From positions 62,001 to 126,000 of the forward strand of contig NZ_PDLO01000006.1 in assembly GCF_002631205.1 (NCBI RefSeq): DNA of 64,000 bases, given 5' to 3'. This document shows, piece by piece, positions 44,537-53,632 of this stretch (positions within the stretch are counted from its first letter, which is position 1; the number at the start of each line of letters is the position of its first letter). A program made the translations under genes and the position numbers. Under the pieces are notes generated by a model. The model was not told the DNA's origin. It ran no database searches and worked only from the letters and a program-made list of their open reading frames with translations. Source of the stretch: Neolewinella marina (GTDB lineage Bacteria; Bacteroidota; Bacteroidia; Chitinophagales; Saprospiraceae).

Positions 44537-45955
44537 ATGGCCCGCCAGCTCCTAGAAACCGAACAGAAAGCCCTCGAAATCAACCTGAACCCGAAGATCT
44601 ACGGCACCTTCGCCGAGATCGGGGCGGGGCAGGAGGTGGCCCGTCATTTCTTCCAGGTGGGGGCCGCCGCCGGCACCATCGCCAAGACGATGAGTGCCTA
44701 CGACAAGGTGTACTCCGACCAGATCTACGGGGTGGAGCCCAGCGGGCGCTACGTCTGCGAGAGCCGCATTCACAAGATGCTCGACCACGAGTACGACCTG
44801 ATGGTGGACCGGCTGCGGCACGACCGCCCGGAGACCAACTTCTTCGTCTTCGCCGATACGGTGGCGGCAATAAACTACACCCGGACCATCCGGGGCAACG
44901 GCTGGCTGGGCCTCCGTTTCGAGCTTTCACCGAACGGCGGAGCCAACGACCTGTTGCTCCACGCCCGCATGCTGGACAACGACAACCAGCTGCAGCAGCA
45001 GGCCATCGGCATCCTCGGGGTGAACATGATTTACGGGGCCTTCCTCCTCCACGACGACCCGGAGGCCCTGGTGGAAAGTCTGCTCGACGGCCTCAAGGGC
45101 CGCATCGCTATTGATATGATGGTGCTGAGCGGGCCCGACTTCTCGGTCGACAACCGCCTGCTCAGCCTCTGGCTGGTGAAGCACGCCCTGACGGACATCA
45201 CCATGTTCGACCCCCGGGGCCGCAGCATCCACCCCAGCGAATTCCTCTACAAGAAGGCCGTAATGGTGGTGAGGGGCAGCTTCCGGCCCACTACCCTCGT
45301 GAACGCCGACATGCTGGAGTCCGGCTACCGGCAGTTCCGCTCCGAGCAGAATATCGACCCCAGCAAAAGCTTCCTGCTGACGGAGCTCACCCTGGACAAC
45401 CTCCAGCACAGCTCGGAGCTCAACGAGCGGGATTACCTCCACCGGGCTACCCTGCTTAACGCCCTGGGGCAAACGGTCATCATCAGCAACTACCATCGCT
45501 ACGGCGACCTGATCGAGTACCTGTCGCTCTACAAGGTCTCCCCCCTGGGCATCGTCGTGGGGGTGAACGACCTGCTGCAGCTCATCAGCGAGAAGTACTA
45601 CGCCAACCAGGACGGACGCCTGCTGGCGGCCTTCGGGGAGATTTTTACCCGCAACGTAAAGCTGTACGTCTATCCCGCCCAGCAGGAAGGGAGTGCCGAC
45701 CTGATGACGGCCGAGAACGTTCCCATCCCCGAAGGCGTCAAGTTCCTCTACCGCCACCTCCTCGACAGCGGACAAATCGTGGACATCGAGGGCTTCAACG
45801 CCAACAACCTCCACATCTACAGCCGCAACGTGCTGGAGATGATCCGGGCCGGCGAGGACGGCTGGGAAAAGATGGTGCCCGATCGCGTGGCCAAGCTGGT
45901 GAAGGGAGACTGCCTCTTCGGCTACCCCTCGGAGAAACTGGAGTTCGAGTATTAG
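44537..45955 (+). CDS. Conserved protein of unknown function
   Basis: A 472-residue soluble protein, 76 bases after argF'. It begins with a very characteristic phrase, LNPKIYGTFAEIGAGQEVAR, followed by FFQVGAAAGTIAKTMSAYDK. Related proteins in cyanobacteria and Bacteroidota (from memory) are labelled variously, including 'nicotinate-nucleotide adenylyltransferase', without evidence. No known catalytic motif could be identified. The Gly-rich GAGQEV and GGAAGT-like segments recall nucleotide binding, but that is speculation. Whether it belongs to the arginine operon is uncertain; no terminator separates them. Confidence 0.85.
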   Translation: MARQLLETEQKALEINLNPKIYGTFAEIGAGQEVARHFFQVGAAAGTIAKTMSAYDKVYSDQIYGVEPSGRYVCESRIHKMLDHEYDLMVDRLRHDRPETNFFVFADTVAAINYTRTIRGNGWLGLRFELSPNGGANDLLLHARMLDNDNQLQQQAIGILGVNMIYGAFLLHDDPEALVESLLDGLKGRIAIDMMVLSGPDFSVDNRLLSLWLVKHALTDITMFDPRGRSIHPSEFLYKKAVMVVRGSFRPTTLVNADMLESGYRQFRSEQNIDPSKSFLLTELTLDNLQHSSELNERDYLHRATLLNALGQTVIISNYHRYGDLIEYLSLYKVSPLGIVVGVNDLLQLISEKYYANQDGRLLAAFGEIFTRNVKLYVYPAQQEGSADLMTAENVPIPEGVKFLYRHLLDSGQIVDIEGFNANNLHIYSRNVLEMIRAGEDGWEKMVPDRVAKLVKGDCLFGYPSEKLEFEY

Positions 45956-46043
45956 ACCCGGTGCAATCCCCCCACCCCCGACAACCAAAGGGGAGGGGTA
46001 GTTGTACTTACAAGAACCATCATCATCAAGAAAATAACCCTGT

Positions 46044-46460
46044 ATGTACCCCGTCGAGCTTACCATCCCGATGTCCAAAGACCTGACCAACTTCGGGTTT
46101 GAGTCCCTGACCACCCCCGAGCAGGTCGATGCCGCCCTGGGCCAGGAAGAAGGAACCGCCCTGCTGGTGGTCAACTCCGTCTGTGGATGCGCCGCGGCCA
46201 ACGCCCGCCCCGGTGCCAAACTGGCCGTAAAGAACGAGCACAAGCCCGACCGGCTGTACACGGTATTCGCCGGTGTCGACCGCGAAGCAACCGCCCAGGC
46301 CCGCGAGCACCTGCTGCCTTATCCCCCCAGCAGCCCCAGCATCGCCCTGTTCAAGGACGGCAAGCTGGTGCACTTCCTGGAGCGCCACCACATCGAAGGC
46401 CGCCCCGCCGAAGTCATCGCCCAGAACCTGAAGATGGCCTTCGACCGCTACTGCTCCTAG
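46044..46460 (+). CDS. Bacilliredoxin (BrxA/BrxB, YphP/YqiW family)
   Basis: A 138-residue thioredoxin-fold protein with the family motif VCGCA (Cys47-Gly-Cys49), a CxC active site that removes bacillithiol from proteins in Bacillus. The start MYPVELTIPMSKDL and the sequence NSVCGCAAANARPG are typical of the family. The presence of this family suggests that the organism makes bacillithiol or a similar thiol, as some Bacteroidota do; that is inference. The gene ends before a strong terminator and is preceded by an 88-base gap. Confidence 0.92.
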   Translation: MYPVELTIPMSKDLTNFGFESLTTPEQVDAALGQEEGTALLVVNSVCGCAAANARPGAKLAVKNEHKPDRLYTVFAGVDREATAQAREHLLPYPPSSPSIALFKDGKLVHFLERHHIEGRPAEVIAQNLKMAFDRYCS

Positions 46461-46485
46461 TAGCCGCCACCGATAAGAAAGGTTT

Positions 46486-46520
46486 AACGCCCCGTGAATG
46501 GACTTTCACGGGGCGTTTTC
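46486..46520 (+). terminator. Rho-independent terminator after the bacilliredoxin gene
   Basis: AACGCCCCGTGAA (46486-46498) pairs with TTCACGGGGCGTT (46505-46517), a perfect 13-base stem followed by T residues. Confidence 0.92.
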
Positions 46521-46561
46521 GTTGACAGGGGACGATCTTTGTGCCCTAAATCAGCTGTTTC

Positions 46562-46978
46562 TTGCATTACCTCCTCTCCAGCCTGATATTCTTGTTCGTG
46601 AATCCTACGCCCCAGCAGGTCAGCGTGGAGATCGTCAGTACCGTGGCCGGCGGCAAGGTGTACCTGGCCGTCTACGATAGCGCCGAGGGGTTCGCACGCG
46701 ACGCCTACGTAGCCGACGCCCACGCCGCGATGGGCGCCGCCCACCACGAACTGGACCTCCGCCTGCCGGACGCCGGCGACTACGTGCTGGCCGCCTACCA
46801 GGACCTCAACGGCAACGGCGAACTGGACCGCAACCTCCTGGGTATTCCCACCGAACCCTACGGTTTTGGCAAGCTACCCCCCAGCAAGTGGCGGGCCCCC
46901 GCCTTCGGGGAAGTGATGACGCGGGTCAGCGGGGCGGAGCGGATCAGGATTGAGTTGCGGCATTGGAAGGAGTATTAG
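46562..46978 (+). CDS. DUF2141 protein, probably exported
   Basis: A 138-residue protein starting at TTG 46562 (MHYLLSSLIFLFVNP), with a short hydrophobic start that looks like a signal peptide. The body matches DUF2141: VYLAVYDSAEGFAR, then DAGDYVLAAYQDLNGNGELDRNLLGIPTEPYGFGKL; the 'DLNGNGxLD' loop and 'GIPxEPYGF' are diagnostic. Function of this beta-sandwich family is unknown; it is common in Bacteroidota. A possible -7-like word (GATCTTTG, 46534-46541) lies before it. Confidence 0.85.
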   Translation: MHYLLSSLIFLFVNPTPQQVSVEIVSTVAGGKVYLAVYDSAEGFARDAYVADAHAAMGAAHHELDLRLPDAGDYVLAAYQDLNGNGELDRNLLGIPTEPYGFGKLPPSKWRAPAFGEVMTRVSGAERIRIELRHWKEY

Positions 46979-47130
46979 TTGCTGGTTGGCTGGTGATGGC
47001 CTACGCCGTTGCTGGTTTCTGGTTGGGCTTGACGGCTGTTGCCGTCTGCGCGTTGCTGGTTTCTGGTTACCGCTGGGGCCGTTGCGGGTAGCTGGTTACG
47101 GCTGGCGCCATTGCTGGTTGCTGCTACCTT
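46979..47130. repeat. GGTTGCTGG-type repeat, short copy
   Basis: TTGCTGGTTGGCTGGTGATG, GTTGCTGGTTTCTGGTTGGG and similar words repeat through this gap, in the same sense as at 25307-25980. It shows that the repeat family is dispersed in the genome. An open frame passing through it from 46950 is not coding. Confidence 0.75.
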
Positions 47131-47141
47131 ATCTTGGGGTT

Positions 47142-47972
47142 ATGACTACGCCCCTCATCTCCGCCGCCGAACTCGCCGCTTTGTTGCCTGAAAATCCCCT
47201 GATCCTGGATTGCCGCTTTGACCTGGCGGATCCGGAGCGGGGCCGCCAGGATTACCTGGAAAATCACATCCTGGGTGCCCGTTACCTCCACCTCAACGAC
47301 GACCTTTCCGGGCCGGTGGTGGCGGGGCGGACGGGGCGCCATCCCCTGCCGGATCGCCACCTCTTTGCCCGCCTGATGGGTAGGCTGGGGTTGACGCCCT
47401 CCCGGCCGGTGGTGGTCTATGACGACAAGGGGGGCGGCATCGCCGCGCGGGCGTGGTGGCTCCTCAAGGACCTGGGCCACGATGCGGTGGCCGTCCTCGA
47501 CGGCGGCTACGCCGCCTGGCTGGAAATGGGGGGGCGGACCGCCCACGGGCCCGAACCGGAAGACGAGTCCGCCGAACCCTACCCCCTGGCGCCCGTCCCC
47601 CGGCTGGGCACCTGCGGCCGCGCCCAAACGGAAGCCCTGCGGCAGGACGAAAGCTACACCCTCATCGATTCCCGTACGCCCGAGCGCTACCGCGGGGAGG
47701 TGGAACCCATCGACCCAGTGGCCGGCCACATCCCGGGGGCCATCAACCTGCCCTGGCCGGAGAACCTGGACGGGGACGGGAAATTCAAATCACGGGAAGC
47801 CCTGCGCGAACGCTTCGCCCACCTGCAAAAAGAGCCGCAGCAGAATGTCTTCTACTGCGGCTCCGGCGTGACGGCCTGTCACAATATCCTGGCGTACTAC
47901 TACGCCTTCGGGGAACTCCCGGCCCTGTATCCGGGCAGCTGGAGTGAATACCTCCTCCTGCTAGCTGAATAG
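47142..47972 (+). CDS. Sulfurtransferase, two rhodanese domains (SseA-like)
   Basis: A 276-residue cytoplasmic enzyme with two rhodanese modules. Domain 1 (about 1-130) is inactive and contains ILDCRFDL and VVVYDDKGGGIAARAWW. Domain 2 (about 165-276) has LIDSRTPERYRGE, GHIPGAINLPW and the active loop YCGSGVTA with catalytic Cys239. The CGSGVT loop is typical of the 3-mercaptopyruvate type. It transfers sulfur to cyanide or thiols; the physiological acceptor is unknown. The ATG at 47142 was chosen; the frame upstream lies in repeats. Its 3' end overlaps the convergent nucleotidyltransferase gene by 12 bases. Confidence 0.93.
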   Translation: MTTPLISAAELAALLPENPLILDCRFDLADPERGRQDYLENHILGARYLHLNDDLSGPVVAGRTGRHPLPDRHLFARLMGRLGLTPSRPVVVYDDKGGGIAARAWWLLKDLGHDAVAVLDGGYAAWLEMGGRTAHGPEPEDESAEPYPLAPVPRLGTCGRAQTEALRQDESYTLIDSRTPERYRGEVEPIDPVAGHIPGAINLPWPENLDGDGKFKSREALRERFAHLQKEPQQNVFYCGSGVTACHNILAYYYAFGELPALYPGSWSEYLLLLAE

Positions 47973-48875
47973 TGGGGTGGGGTAGGTGTTCTCGGCCACC
48001 AGCATGCTGAAGGCCTCCTGTACCTTGGGCTTGTCTTCCTGGTAGGTGACGCCGTACCACTTATCCTCGCTCACCAGCACCTTGACCTTGGCGCTGCCGT
48101 CCTTGATCATGCCGTCGATGAGTTCGGGGATGAGGTATTCGGCGCGGGGGTTGTCTTTGTTCTCGCGGGCAAACTCGGTGAAGCCCGACTCCAGGCGGTC
48201 GAAGATGGAGGGGTGGAACCCCCAGAAATTCATGGATACGACGGAGTCGTCGGCCAGCTCGTAGCGGTGGCCGTCCTCGCCGAGGTAGGTGACCTTGTCG
48301 TCGGTGCCGCGCTGGATCTTGAGGCGCTCGTTGACGTCGCGCAGGAGGTAGTCCTCGGCCACGACGGTAACGCCGCGGTTGACGGTACCGTGATCCGACA
48401 GGGTACGGTGGAGAACGTAACCTACCATGGCGAAGGTTTCGGGGTCGGCTTCGGCCACCAGGAAGGAGGCCATTTTCTGGAAGGCCTCCACGCCGTAGTA
48501 GTCGTCGGCGTTGATGACGGCGAAGGGCTCATTTACCACATCTTTGGCTACGAGCATGGCGTGGGAGGTACCCCAGGGCTTTTCCCGCTTCTCGTGGTCG
48601 ACGTCGTCGGGAACGAAACTGTCCATGCCCTGGAAGGCGTAGGCCACCTCGATCTGGTCCTTGAACTTGCCGTCGAACTTCTCGCGGAAGGGGGCCTCGA
48701 TGTCCTTGCGGATGACGAAGACCACCTTGCCGAATCCGGCGCGGATGGCGTCGTAAATGGAGTATTCGATGATGCCTTCCTCACTGGGGCCGACGCCGTC
48801 GATTTGCTTGAGACCGCCGTAACGGCTGCCCATGCCGGCGGCCAGGATAACTAAAGTGGGTTTGGTAACTGCCAT
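47961..48875 (-). CDS. Sugar-phosphate nucleotidyltransferase
   Basis: A 304-residue member of the NTP-transferase fold. The nucleotide-binding start is LVILAAGMGSRYGGLKQIDGVG (about residues 8-29), with the GxGxRxxxLK signature in slightly modified form. Further on come WGTSHAMLVAKDVV and AVINADDYYG, the usual second motif with the metal-binding Asp. It should activate a sugar phosphate with UTP, dTTP or another NTP; specificity cannot be read. A membrane protein gene lies 23 bases upstream of its start-side region in the same orientation. Convergent overlap of 12 bases with the sulfurtransferase gene. Confidence 0.88.
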   Translation of the reverse strand: MAVTKPTLVILAAGMGSRYGGLKQIDGVGPSEEGIIEYSIYDAIRAGFGKVVFVIRKDIEAPFREKFDGKFKDQIEVAYAFQGMDSFVPDDVDHEKREKPWGTSHAMLVAKDVVNEPFAVINADDYYGVEAFQKMASFLVAEADPETFAMVGYVLHRTLSDHGTVNRGVTVVAEDYLLRDVNERLKIQRGTDDKVTYLGEDGHRYELADDSVVSMNFWGFHPSIFDRLESGFTEFARENKDNPRAEYLIPELIDGMIKDGSAKVKVLVSEDKWYGVTYQEDKPKVQEAFSMLVAENTYPTPLFS

Positions 48876-48898
48876 GTGTGAATTTTTCGATAGAGCGG

Positions 48899-49564
48899 CT
48901 AGTGCAGCCTTTTGTTTATCTGGGCCGACCGAAATTTGGTGGCCTCCCGGTAGGTAAGGTAGTATGCGTAGGCGTAGGCACCAAACAGGCTCAGCATGCC
49001 GCCCGCGAAGACGTAAAAGCTCAGGCGGGTGGCCACTTCGGCGTACTCCGGATAAAAATTATTGACGATCAGCAGGTTGATGGTCACGATGAGGGCCGTC
49101 AATAGCATGCACAGGATGCAGGAGGCGCGGCCGAACTGCAGGATGGGCACCTGCTGGCGGAACAGGGTGGCCCGCAGAAAGCGCACGTACACTTCCCGCT
49201 GGGGCTGCATGCGGATCAGTTCCCGCAGTACGTGCTCGGCCGTGGCGTACTCCTGGATGCGGAAGGCGCTGGCGGCCTTGCGGAACAGCTGGTACTCGTA
49301 CACCTCCTCCTCCCGCCCCGGCACGTAGCGGATGTCGTGGCGGATGCTGGCGTGGATGACCAGGTCGACCATCAGCTGGTGCTGGCGGTAGGCCCCCGTT
49401 TCGAAGAGGGCATCCACGTAGTGGACGGTCAGCTCGAAGTTCTCCTCCACGTCGAGCCGCCCGATCTCCTGCTCGCGGGCCTCGTACATCCGGATGATGC
49501 GGTGGTAATCGGTCGGGTCAACGGCCCGCAGTTCACGGTAGAGTTGGGAATAGTGGCGCGGCAC
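48899..49564 (-). CDS. Unknown protein with two C-terminal membrane helices
   Basis: A 221-residue protein. The first roughly 140 residues are soluble, mostly helical and charged (YSQLYRELRAVDPTDYHRIIRMYEAREQEIGRLDVEENFELTVHYVDALFETGAY...), perhaps TPR-like. Two hydrophobic segments follow (SCILCMLLTALIVTINLLIV and LSFYVFAGGMLSLFGAYAYAYYL). I do not recognise the family. It lies directly upstream of the nucleotidyltransferase on the same strand, 23 bases apart, so co-transcription is likely, which may link it to envelope polysaccharide; that is inference. Confidence 0.7.
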   Translation of the reverse strand: MPRHYSQLYRELRAVDPTDYHRIIRMYEAREQEIGRLDVEENFELTVHYVDALFETGAYRQHQLMVDLVIHASIRHDIRYVPGREEEVYEYQLFRKAASAFRIQEYATAEHVLRELIRMQPQREVYVRFLRATLFRQQVPILQFGRASCILCMLLTALIVTINLLIVNNFYPEYAEVATRLSFYVFAGGMLSLFGAYAYAYYLTYREATKFRSAQINKRLH

Positions 49565-49701
49565 GGAGGTGAGAGGGTTGGTGGTTTGTCCTTACAATAT
49601 AAGGGTTAGGGATCGGCTTCCGGAGCTACTATTGGCACAACGCGGGTTTGCTTTTACGGTTCCGGATTGGGCGCCCGCCGCACATTTGGTCGGGAAGGAA
49701 A

Positions 49702-49733
49702 TTGTAAATGGAACCTTCCCCTGCCTACCTTCG
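49702..49733 (+). promoter_or_regulatory. Promoter, probably leaderless
   Basis: TTG (49702-49704), a 21-base spacer and TACCTTCG (49726-49733). The ATG at 49738 is four bases after the -7 box, so the transcript would start at the start codon. Confidence 0.55.
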
Positions 49734-49737
49734 CGCC

Positions 49738-50373
49738 ATGGCTTCCCCGCAACGCAGCACCTCCCAGTTCGTTCCGTTCATCCTGGTGTCCCTGGTCACC
49801 CTGGTCTTCATGATCTGGGCCATGCGGCAGTGCAGCGAGAACGACAGCGACTACGCCATGATCGAGGAGCAGAACACGCGGGAAGACTACCTGGAGCGCC
49901 GCGACAGCATCCTGCGCGACAGCATCCGCAAGCTGCAGGCCGCCCAGGCCCAGGCTACCCCAGCCGAATCCCTTCTCTCCGACGCGGAGCAGGAAGCCCT
50001 GGCCCGGGAAGCCGCCCTGCTGCGCGCCCGTACCCAACCCCTGCTCGGCGACAGCGCGGGCGTGGGTACCACCCCGGGGCGTACCCCCCGGCAGATCGTG
50101 ATCCAGAAAGAAACCACGCTGTACAGCACCATCGACGGACTGAACGTGCGCGTGCAGCCTCAGCTCGGGGCCCCCGTCATCGGTCGGCTCAGCCTGTACG
50201 AGGCGGTGACCTACATGAACGAAACCACCGATTCCCTCTACCAGATCGACCTGGGCGACATCACGCCCACCGCCCCCTGGGTGAAGGTGAAGATGTCCAA
50301 CGGGCAGCAGGGCTGGGTGTACGGCGCCGGGGTGGACTACTACAAATACAAACTGGAAGGCGTCCTGAACTAG
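49738..50373 (+). CDS. Membrane-anchored SH3-domain protein
   Basis: A 211-residue protein with one N-terminal membrane helix (FVPFILVSLVTLVFMIWAM, about residues 9-27), a charged, helical stalk with many Gln/Ala/Glu residues, and a C-terminal bacterial SH3 domain (TTLYSTIDGLNVRVQPQLGAPVIGRL ... WVKVKMSNGQQGWVYGAGVDYY). Such domains bind peptidoglycan or proteins in the periplasm. I start it at ATG 49738 (MASPQRS), four bases after a -7 box, and not at 49708, because of the promoter geometry. It is 22 bases before the LpxD-like gene. Confidence 0.8.
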   Translation: MASPQRSTSQFVPFILVSLVTLVFMIWAMRQCSENDSDYAMIEEQNTREDYLERRDSILRDSIRKLQAAQAQATPAESLLSDAEQEALAREAALLRARTQPLLGDSAGVGTTPGRTPRQIVIQKETTLYSTIDGLNVRVQPQLGAPVIGRLSLYEAVTYMNETTDSLYQIDLGDITPTAPWVKVKMSNGQQGWVYGAGVDYYKYKLEGVLN

Positions 50374-50395
50374 GCCCGGCCCGCAATCGCGCGAC

Positions 50396-51304
50396 ATGAA
50401 ACTAGCCCAACCCACCACCGCCGCCGCCCTTTCCGAACGGCTCGGCGCCCGGCTCGTGGGCGACGGGGAACTGGCCGTCACGGGCCTCAACGAAATCCAC
50501 CACGCCGAGGCCGGCGACCTCTGCTTCGTGGATCACCCCCGCTACTACGCCCCCACCCTGGCCTCCGCGGCCTCGGTGATCCTGATCGACCGCGAGCAGG
50601 ACTGCCCCCCCGGCAAGGCACTGCTCGTCCACCCCGAACCCTTCGCCCTCTACAACCGCCTGGTGTGGGAGGCGCGGCCGCCGGTGCCGTACCAGGCGCA
50701 AGAGCCCACCGCCACCGTAGGCGAGGGGACGGTGATCGCCCCCGGCGTGGTGCTGGGGCGCAACGTGAGCATCGGGCGGGACTGCCGCCTGGAGCCCAAC
50801 TGCGTCATCGGCGACGGCTGCGTCCTCGGCGACCGGGTGACGGTGAGCGCGGGCTGCGTAGTGGGCGGTGAGGCCTTCTACTTCAAGCGGACGGCGGAGG
50901 GGCTAATCCCCTGGCGCAGTGGGGGCAGCGTTTGGTTGCAGGACGACGTTTTTCTCGGGCCCTGCTGCACAATTGCCCGCGGTGTCAGTTCCGTAACCGT
51001 AATCGGTCGGGGCAGCAAACTCGACGCCCAGGTGCAGATCGGCCACGATTGCAAGGTGGGCAACCACGTGCAGATGGCCGCCCAGGTTGGGGTGGCGGGC
51101 AACAGCAACGTCGGCGACTGGTCCGTGCTGCAGGGGCAGGCGGGCGTGGCCCAGAACGTGACCCTCGGGGAACGCACCGTCATAATGGCCCAAAGCGGGG
51201 TCGGCCGCGACCTCGAAGGGGGCAAGTCGTGGTTTGGCTCACCGGTGCAGGAGGCCCGCAAGGCCTTCCGCGACCTGGTCAAACTGCGGCGACTGGGAGA
51301 ATAG
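50396..51304 (+). CDS. LpxD-like acyltransferase (paralogous branch)
   Basis: A 302-residue left-handed beta-helix enzyme. The N-terminal domain (ALSERLGARLVGDGELAVTGLNEIHHAEAGDLCFVDHPRYY) is the uridine-binding domain of LpxD. It is followed by hexapeptide repeats (VGEGTVIAPGVVLGRNVSIG ...) and the candidate catalytic His in QIGHDCKVG (usual LpxD: IAHN or IGHN). The bent segment reads VVGGEAFYFKRTAEG, unlike the GxDGFGFA of true LpxD, and the C-terminal helix is short; a second LpxD-like gene of this sort is common in Bacteroidota (from memory). It may acylate a UDP-sugar for the outer membrane; exact substrate unknown. Confidence 0.82.
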   Translation: MKLAQPTTAAALSERLGARLVGDGELAVTGLNEIHHAEAGDLCFVDHPRYYAPTLASAASVILIDREQDCPPGKALLVHPEPFALYNRLVWEARPPVPYQAQEPTATVGEGTVIAPGVVLGRNVSIGRDCRLEPNCVIGDGCVLGDRVTVSAGCVVGGEAFYFKRTAEGLIPWRSGGSVWLQDDVFLGPCCTIARGVSSVTVIGRGSKLDAQVQIGHDCKVGNHVQMAAQVGVAGNSNVGDWSVLQGQAGVAQNVTLGERTVIMAQSGVGRDLEGGKSWFGSPVQEARKAFRDLVKLRRLGE

Positions 51305-51377
51305 TCAGCGGCCGACTTTTGGGGAGTTCGTCACCCGGCATTCGGTCAAGAATGCCGTATAATTGTTACTACAGGGT

Positions 51378-53612
51378 ATGGCTGAGGTTTTAGACATAAC
51401 GACGGAAGAACAGGCTGCCATCCGCAGCGCCTACGAGGATATGATCGCGAGTCTGCGTACGCCCTTTTCCCAGGAGGACCGCGAGCAGATGGACCGCGCC
51501 TTCAAACTGGCGAACTACGCCCACCGCCACCAGCGCCGGAAGTCGGAGGAGCCCTACATCTTCCACCCCATCGCGGTGGCCCGCATCTGCGCCGAGGAGA
51601 TCGGCCTGGGCCCCACGGCCATCTGCGCCGCCCTGCTCCACGACGTGGTGGAGGATACCCCCGTCACCATCGAGGAGCTGCAGGACGAGTTCGGGGAGCG
51701 CATCTCCCAGATGGTCAACGGCCTCACGAAACTCGACAGCGCCTACCAGTCGGAAAGCAAGCAGGCCGAGAACTTCAAGAAGGTACTCAGTACGCTGATC
51801 GTCGACGTCCGCATCGTGCTCATCAAGATGGCCGACCGCCTCCACAACATGCGGACCATCAAGAGCATGCCCGAGCACAAGCAGCTCAAGATCGCCGCCG
51901 AAACCAGCTACATCTACGCCCCCCTGGCCCACCGCCTGGGACTGTACAACTTCCGCTCGGAGTTCCTGGACCTCTGCATGAAGGTGCTCGAGCGCGACGA
52001 ATACAACGCCGTGGCCCGCAAGCTGCAGGAAACCAAGGCCGCCCGGGAGAAGTACATCGAAAGCTTCATCGCCCCGCTGCGCTCCAAGCTCGACGAACTG
52101 GGCTACCCCTACCGCATCTTCGGCCGGCCGAAGTCGATCTACAGCATCGCCAACAAGATCAAGAAGAAACAGGTACCCTTCGAGCAGATCTACGACCTCT
52201 TCGCCGTCCGCGTCATTCTCGACGTGCCCCGCGAAAAGGAAAAGCTCGCCGCCTGGGCTACCTACAGCGCCATCACCGACGCCTACCAGGCCGTGCCCTC
52301 CCGCCTCAAGGACTGGATCACCATCCCGAAATCCAACGGCTACGAAAGCCTCCACACCACGGTGGTGGGCCCCGGCGCCCGCTTCGTGGAGGTGCAGATC
52401 CGGAGTGAGCGGATGAACGAGATCGCCGAGCGGGGATTCGCCGCCCACTGGAAGTACAAGGGCGTCTCCAACCAGCGCGACGTCTACGAACAGTGGTTCG
52501 AGAGCGTCCGCGACATCCTCGAGAACCCGAACAGCGACACGGTACAATTCCTGGGCGACTTCCGCGCCAACAGCTTCTTCAACGAGGAGGTCTACGTGTA
52601 CACCCCCGACGGCGACATGAAAGCCCTGCCGAAGGGCTCCACGGCCCTTGACTTCGCCTTCAGCGTCCACAGCATGGTGGGTTACCACTGCCAGAGCATC
52701 CTCTGCGACGAGCGCATCGTGCCCATGTCGTACGAACTGCGCAACGGCGACCGCCTGAAGGTGAATACCAGCCCCCACCAGAAGCCGAACCCGAACTGGC
52801 TCGACATGGTCAAGACGGGAAAGGCCAAGGCCAAGATCCGTCAGGCCCTGAAGGAGGAGAAGCGGCAGCAGGGCGAACTCGCCAAGGAGGCCCTCCACCG
52901 CAAGCTCAAGAAACTCCACGTCGAGGACGAAAAGGCCGCCGTGGAAACCATCGCCCGCCACTTTACGGACGGCAGCCACGTGGACCTCTTCTACGAGATC
53001 GGCCAGGAAACCCTGCAGATCAACCAGGTGCTGAAGCCCTTCACCGTGGAACACGGCAAGCTGATTCCCGTACCGCCGCCCAGCACCAACAACCAGCCCC
53101 ACCAGGAGAAGGACCCCGACAGTCGCAGCCGCCGCAGCGGGGCCAACCGGCCCAAGGGGGCTACCCGCCTGCTCATCAACGGGGAGCCGGGCGACCAGCT
53201 GGAGTACACCATGGCCAGCTGCTGCAACCCCGTCCAGGGCGACCAGGTGTTCGCTTACCTGACCTCGAACGCCGGACTGAAGATCCACCGCGTGATCTGC
53301 CCGAACGCCGAGAACCTCATGGCCAACTACGACTACCGCATCATGAAGGCCGAATGGGTGAGCACCTCGGAGCACAGCTTCGTGGCCGAACTCAAGCTCA
53401 CCGGCCTGGACAGCGGCAAGGGCGTCATCGAACGCATCAGCCACGAGATCACCCACCTCGACCTCGACATCCGCAGTTTCAACATCGCCGCCGAGAGCGG
53501 CACCTTCACCGCACGCATCAGTCTGCTGGTGCGCAATACCGACCAGCTGCGGCTGGCTACCCGGGCCCTGCAAAACTTAGACAACGTCTCAACCGTTTCC
53601 CGGGTAGAATAA
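51378..53612 (+). CDS. Bifunctional (p)ppGpp synthetase/hydrolase (RelA/SpoT family)
   Basis: A 744-residue long RSH protein that makes and degrades (p)ppGpp during starvation. Domain order is standard: HD hydrolase (ANYAHRHQRRKSEEPYIFHPIAVA; ALLHDVVEDTP, near 80-110), synthetase (GRPKSIYSIANKIKKK, YDLFAVRVI, NGYESLHTTVVGP, AHWKYKG), TGS (VYVYTPDGDMKALPKGSTALDFAFSVHS), a zinc-finger region (MASCCNPVQGD) and a C-terminal ACT domain. The hydrolase HD residues are present, so both activities are expected. The ATG at 51378 is chosen over a TTG at 51363. The Fur-family gene follows after 20 bases. Confidence 0.95.
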   Translation: MAEVLDITTEEQAAIRSAYEDMIASLRTPFSQEDREQMDRAFKLANYAHRHQRRKSEEPYIFHPIAVARICAEEIGLGPTAICAALLHDVVEDTPVTIEELQDEFGERISQMVNGLTKLDSAYQSESKQAENFKKVLSTLIVDVRIVLIKMADRLHNMRTIKSMPEHKQLKIAAETSYIYAPLAHRLGLYNFRSEFLDLCMKVLERDEYNAVARKLQETKAAREKYIESFIAPLRSKLDELGYPYRIFGRPKSIYSIANKIKKKQVPFEQIYDLFAVRVILDVPREKEKLAAWATYSAITDAYQAVPSRLKDWITIPKSNGYESLHTTVVGPGARFVEVQIRSERMNEIAERGFAAHWKYKGVSNQRDVYEQWFESVRDILENPNSDTVQFLGDFRANSFFNEEVYVYTPDGDMKALPKGSTALDFAFSVHSMVGYHCQSILCDERIVPMSYELRNGDRLKVNTSPHQKPNPNWLDMVKTGKAKAKIRQALKEEKRQQGELAKEALHRKLKKLHVEDEKAAVETIARHFTDGSHVDLFYEIGQETLQINQVLKPFTVEHGKLIPVPPPSTNNQPHQEKDPDSRSRRSGANRPKGATRLLINGEPGDQLEYTMASCCNPVQGDQVFAYLTSNAGLKIHRVICPNAENLMANYDYRIMKAEWVSTSEHSFVAELKLTGLDSGKGVIERISHEITHLDLDIRSFNIAAESGTFTARISLLVRNTDQLRLATRALQNLDNVSTVSRVE

Positions 53613-53632
53613 AGATCTTCCGCCCCTCATCT

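Noticed and set aside
42307-44583. 758-codon minus-strand frame across argD and argF'
   Set aside because: Antisense shadow of two clear enzymes; no start context and no recognisable motif.
46534-46541. -7 box GATCTTTG before the DUF2141 gene
   Set aside because: The first base does not match the consensus and the nearest TTG is only nine bases away, so it is not listed as a promoter.
51390-53573. 727-codon minus-strand frame opposite rel
   Set aside because: Antisense shadow; the plus strand encodes a complete RSH protein.
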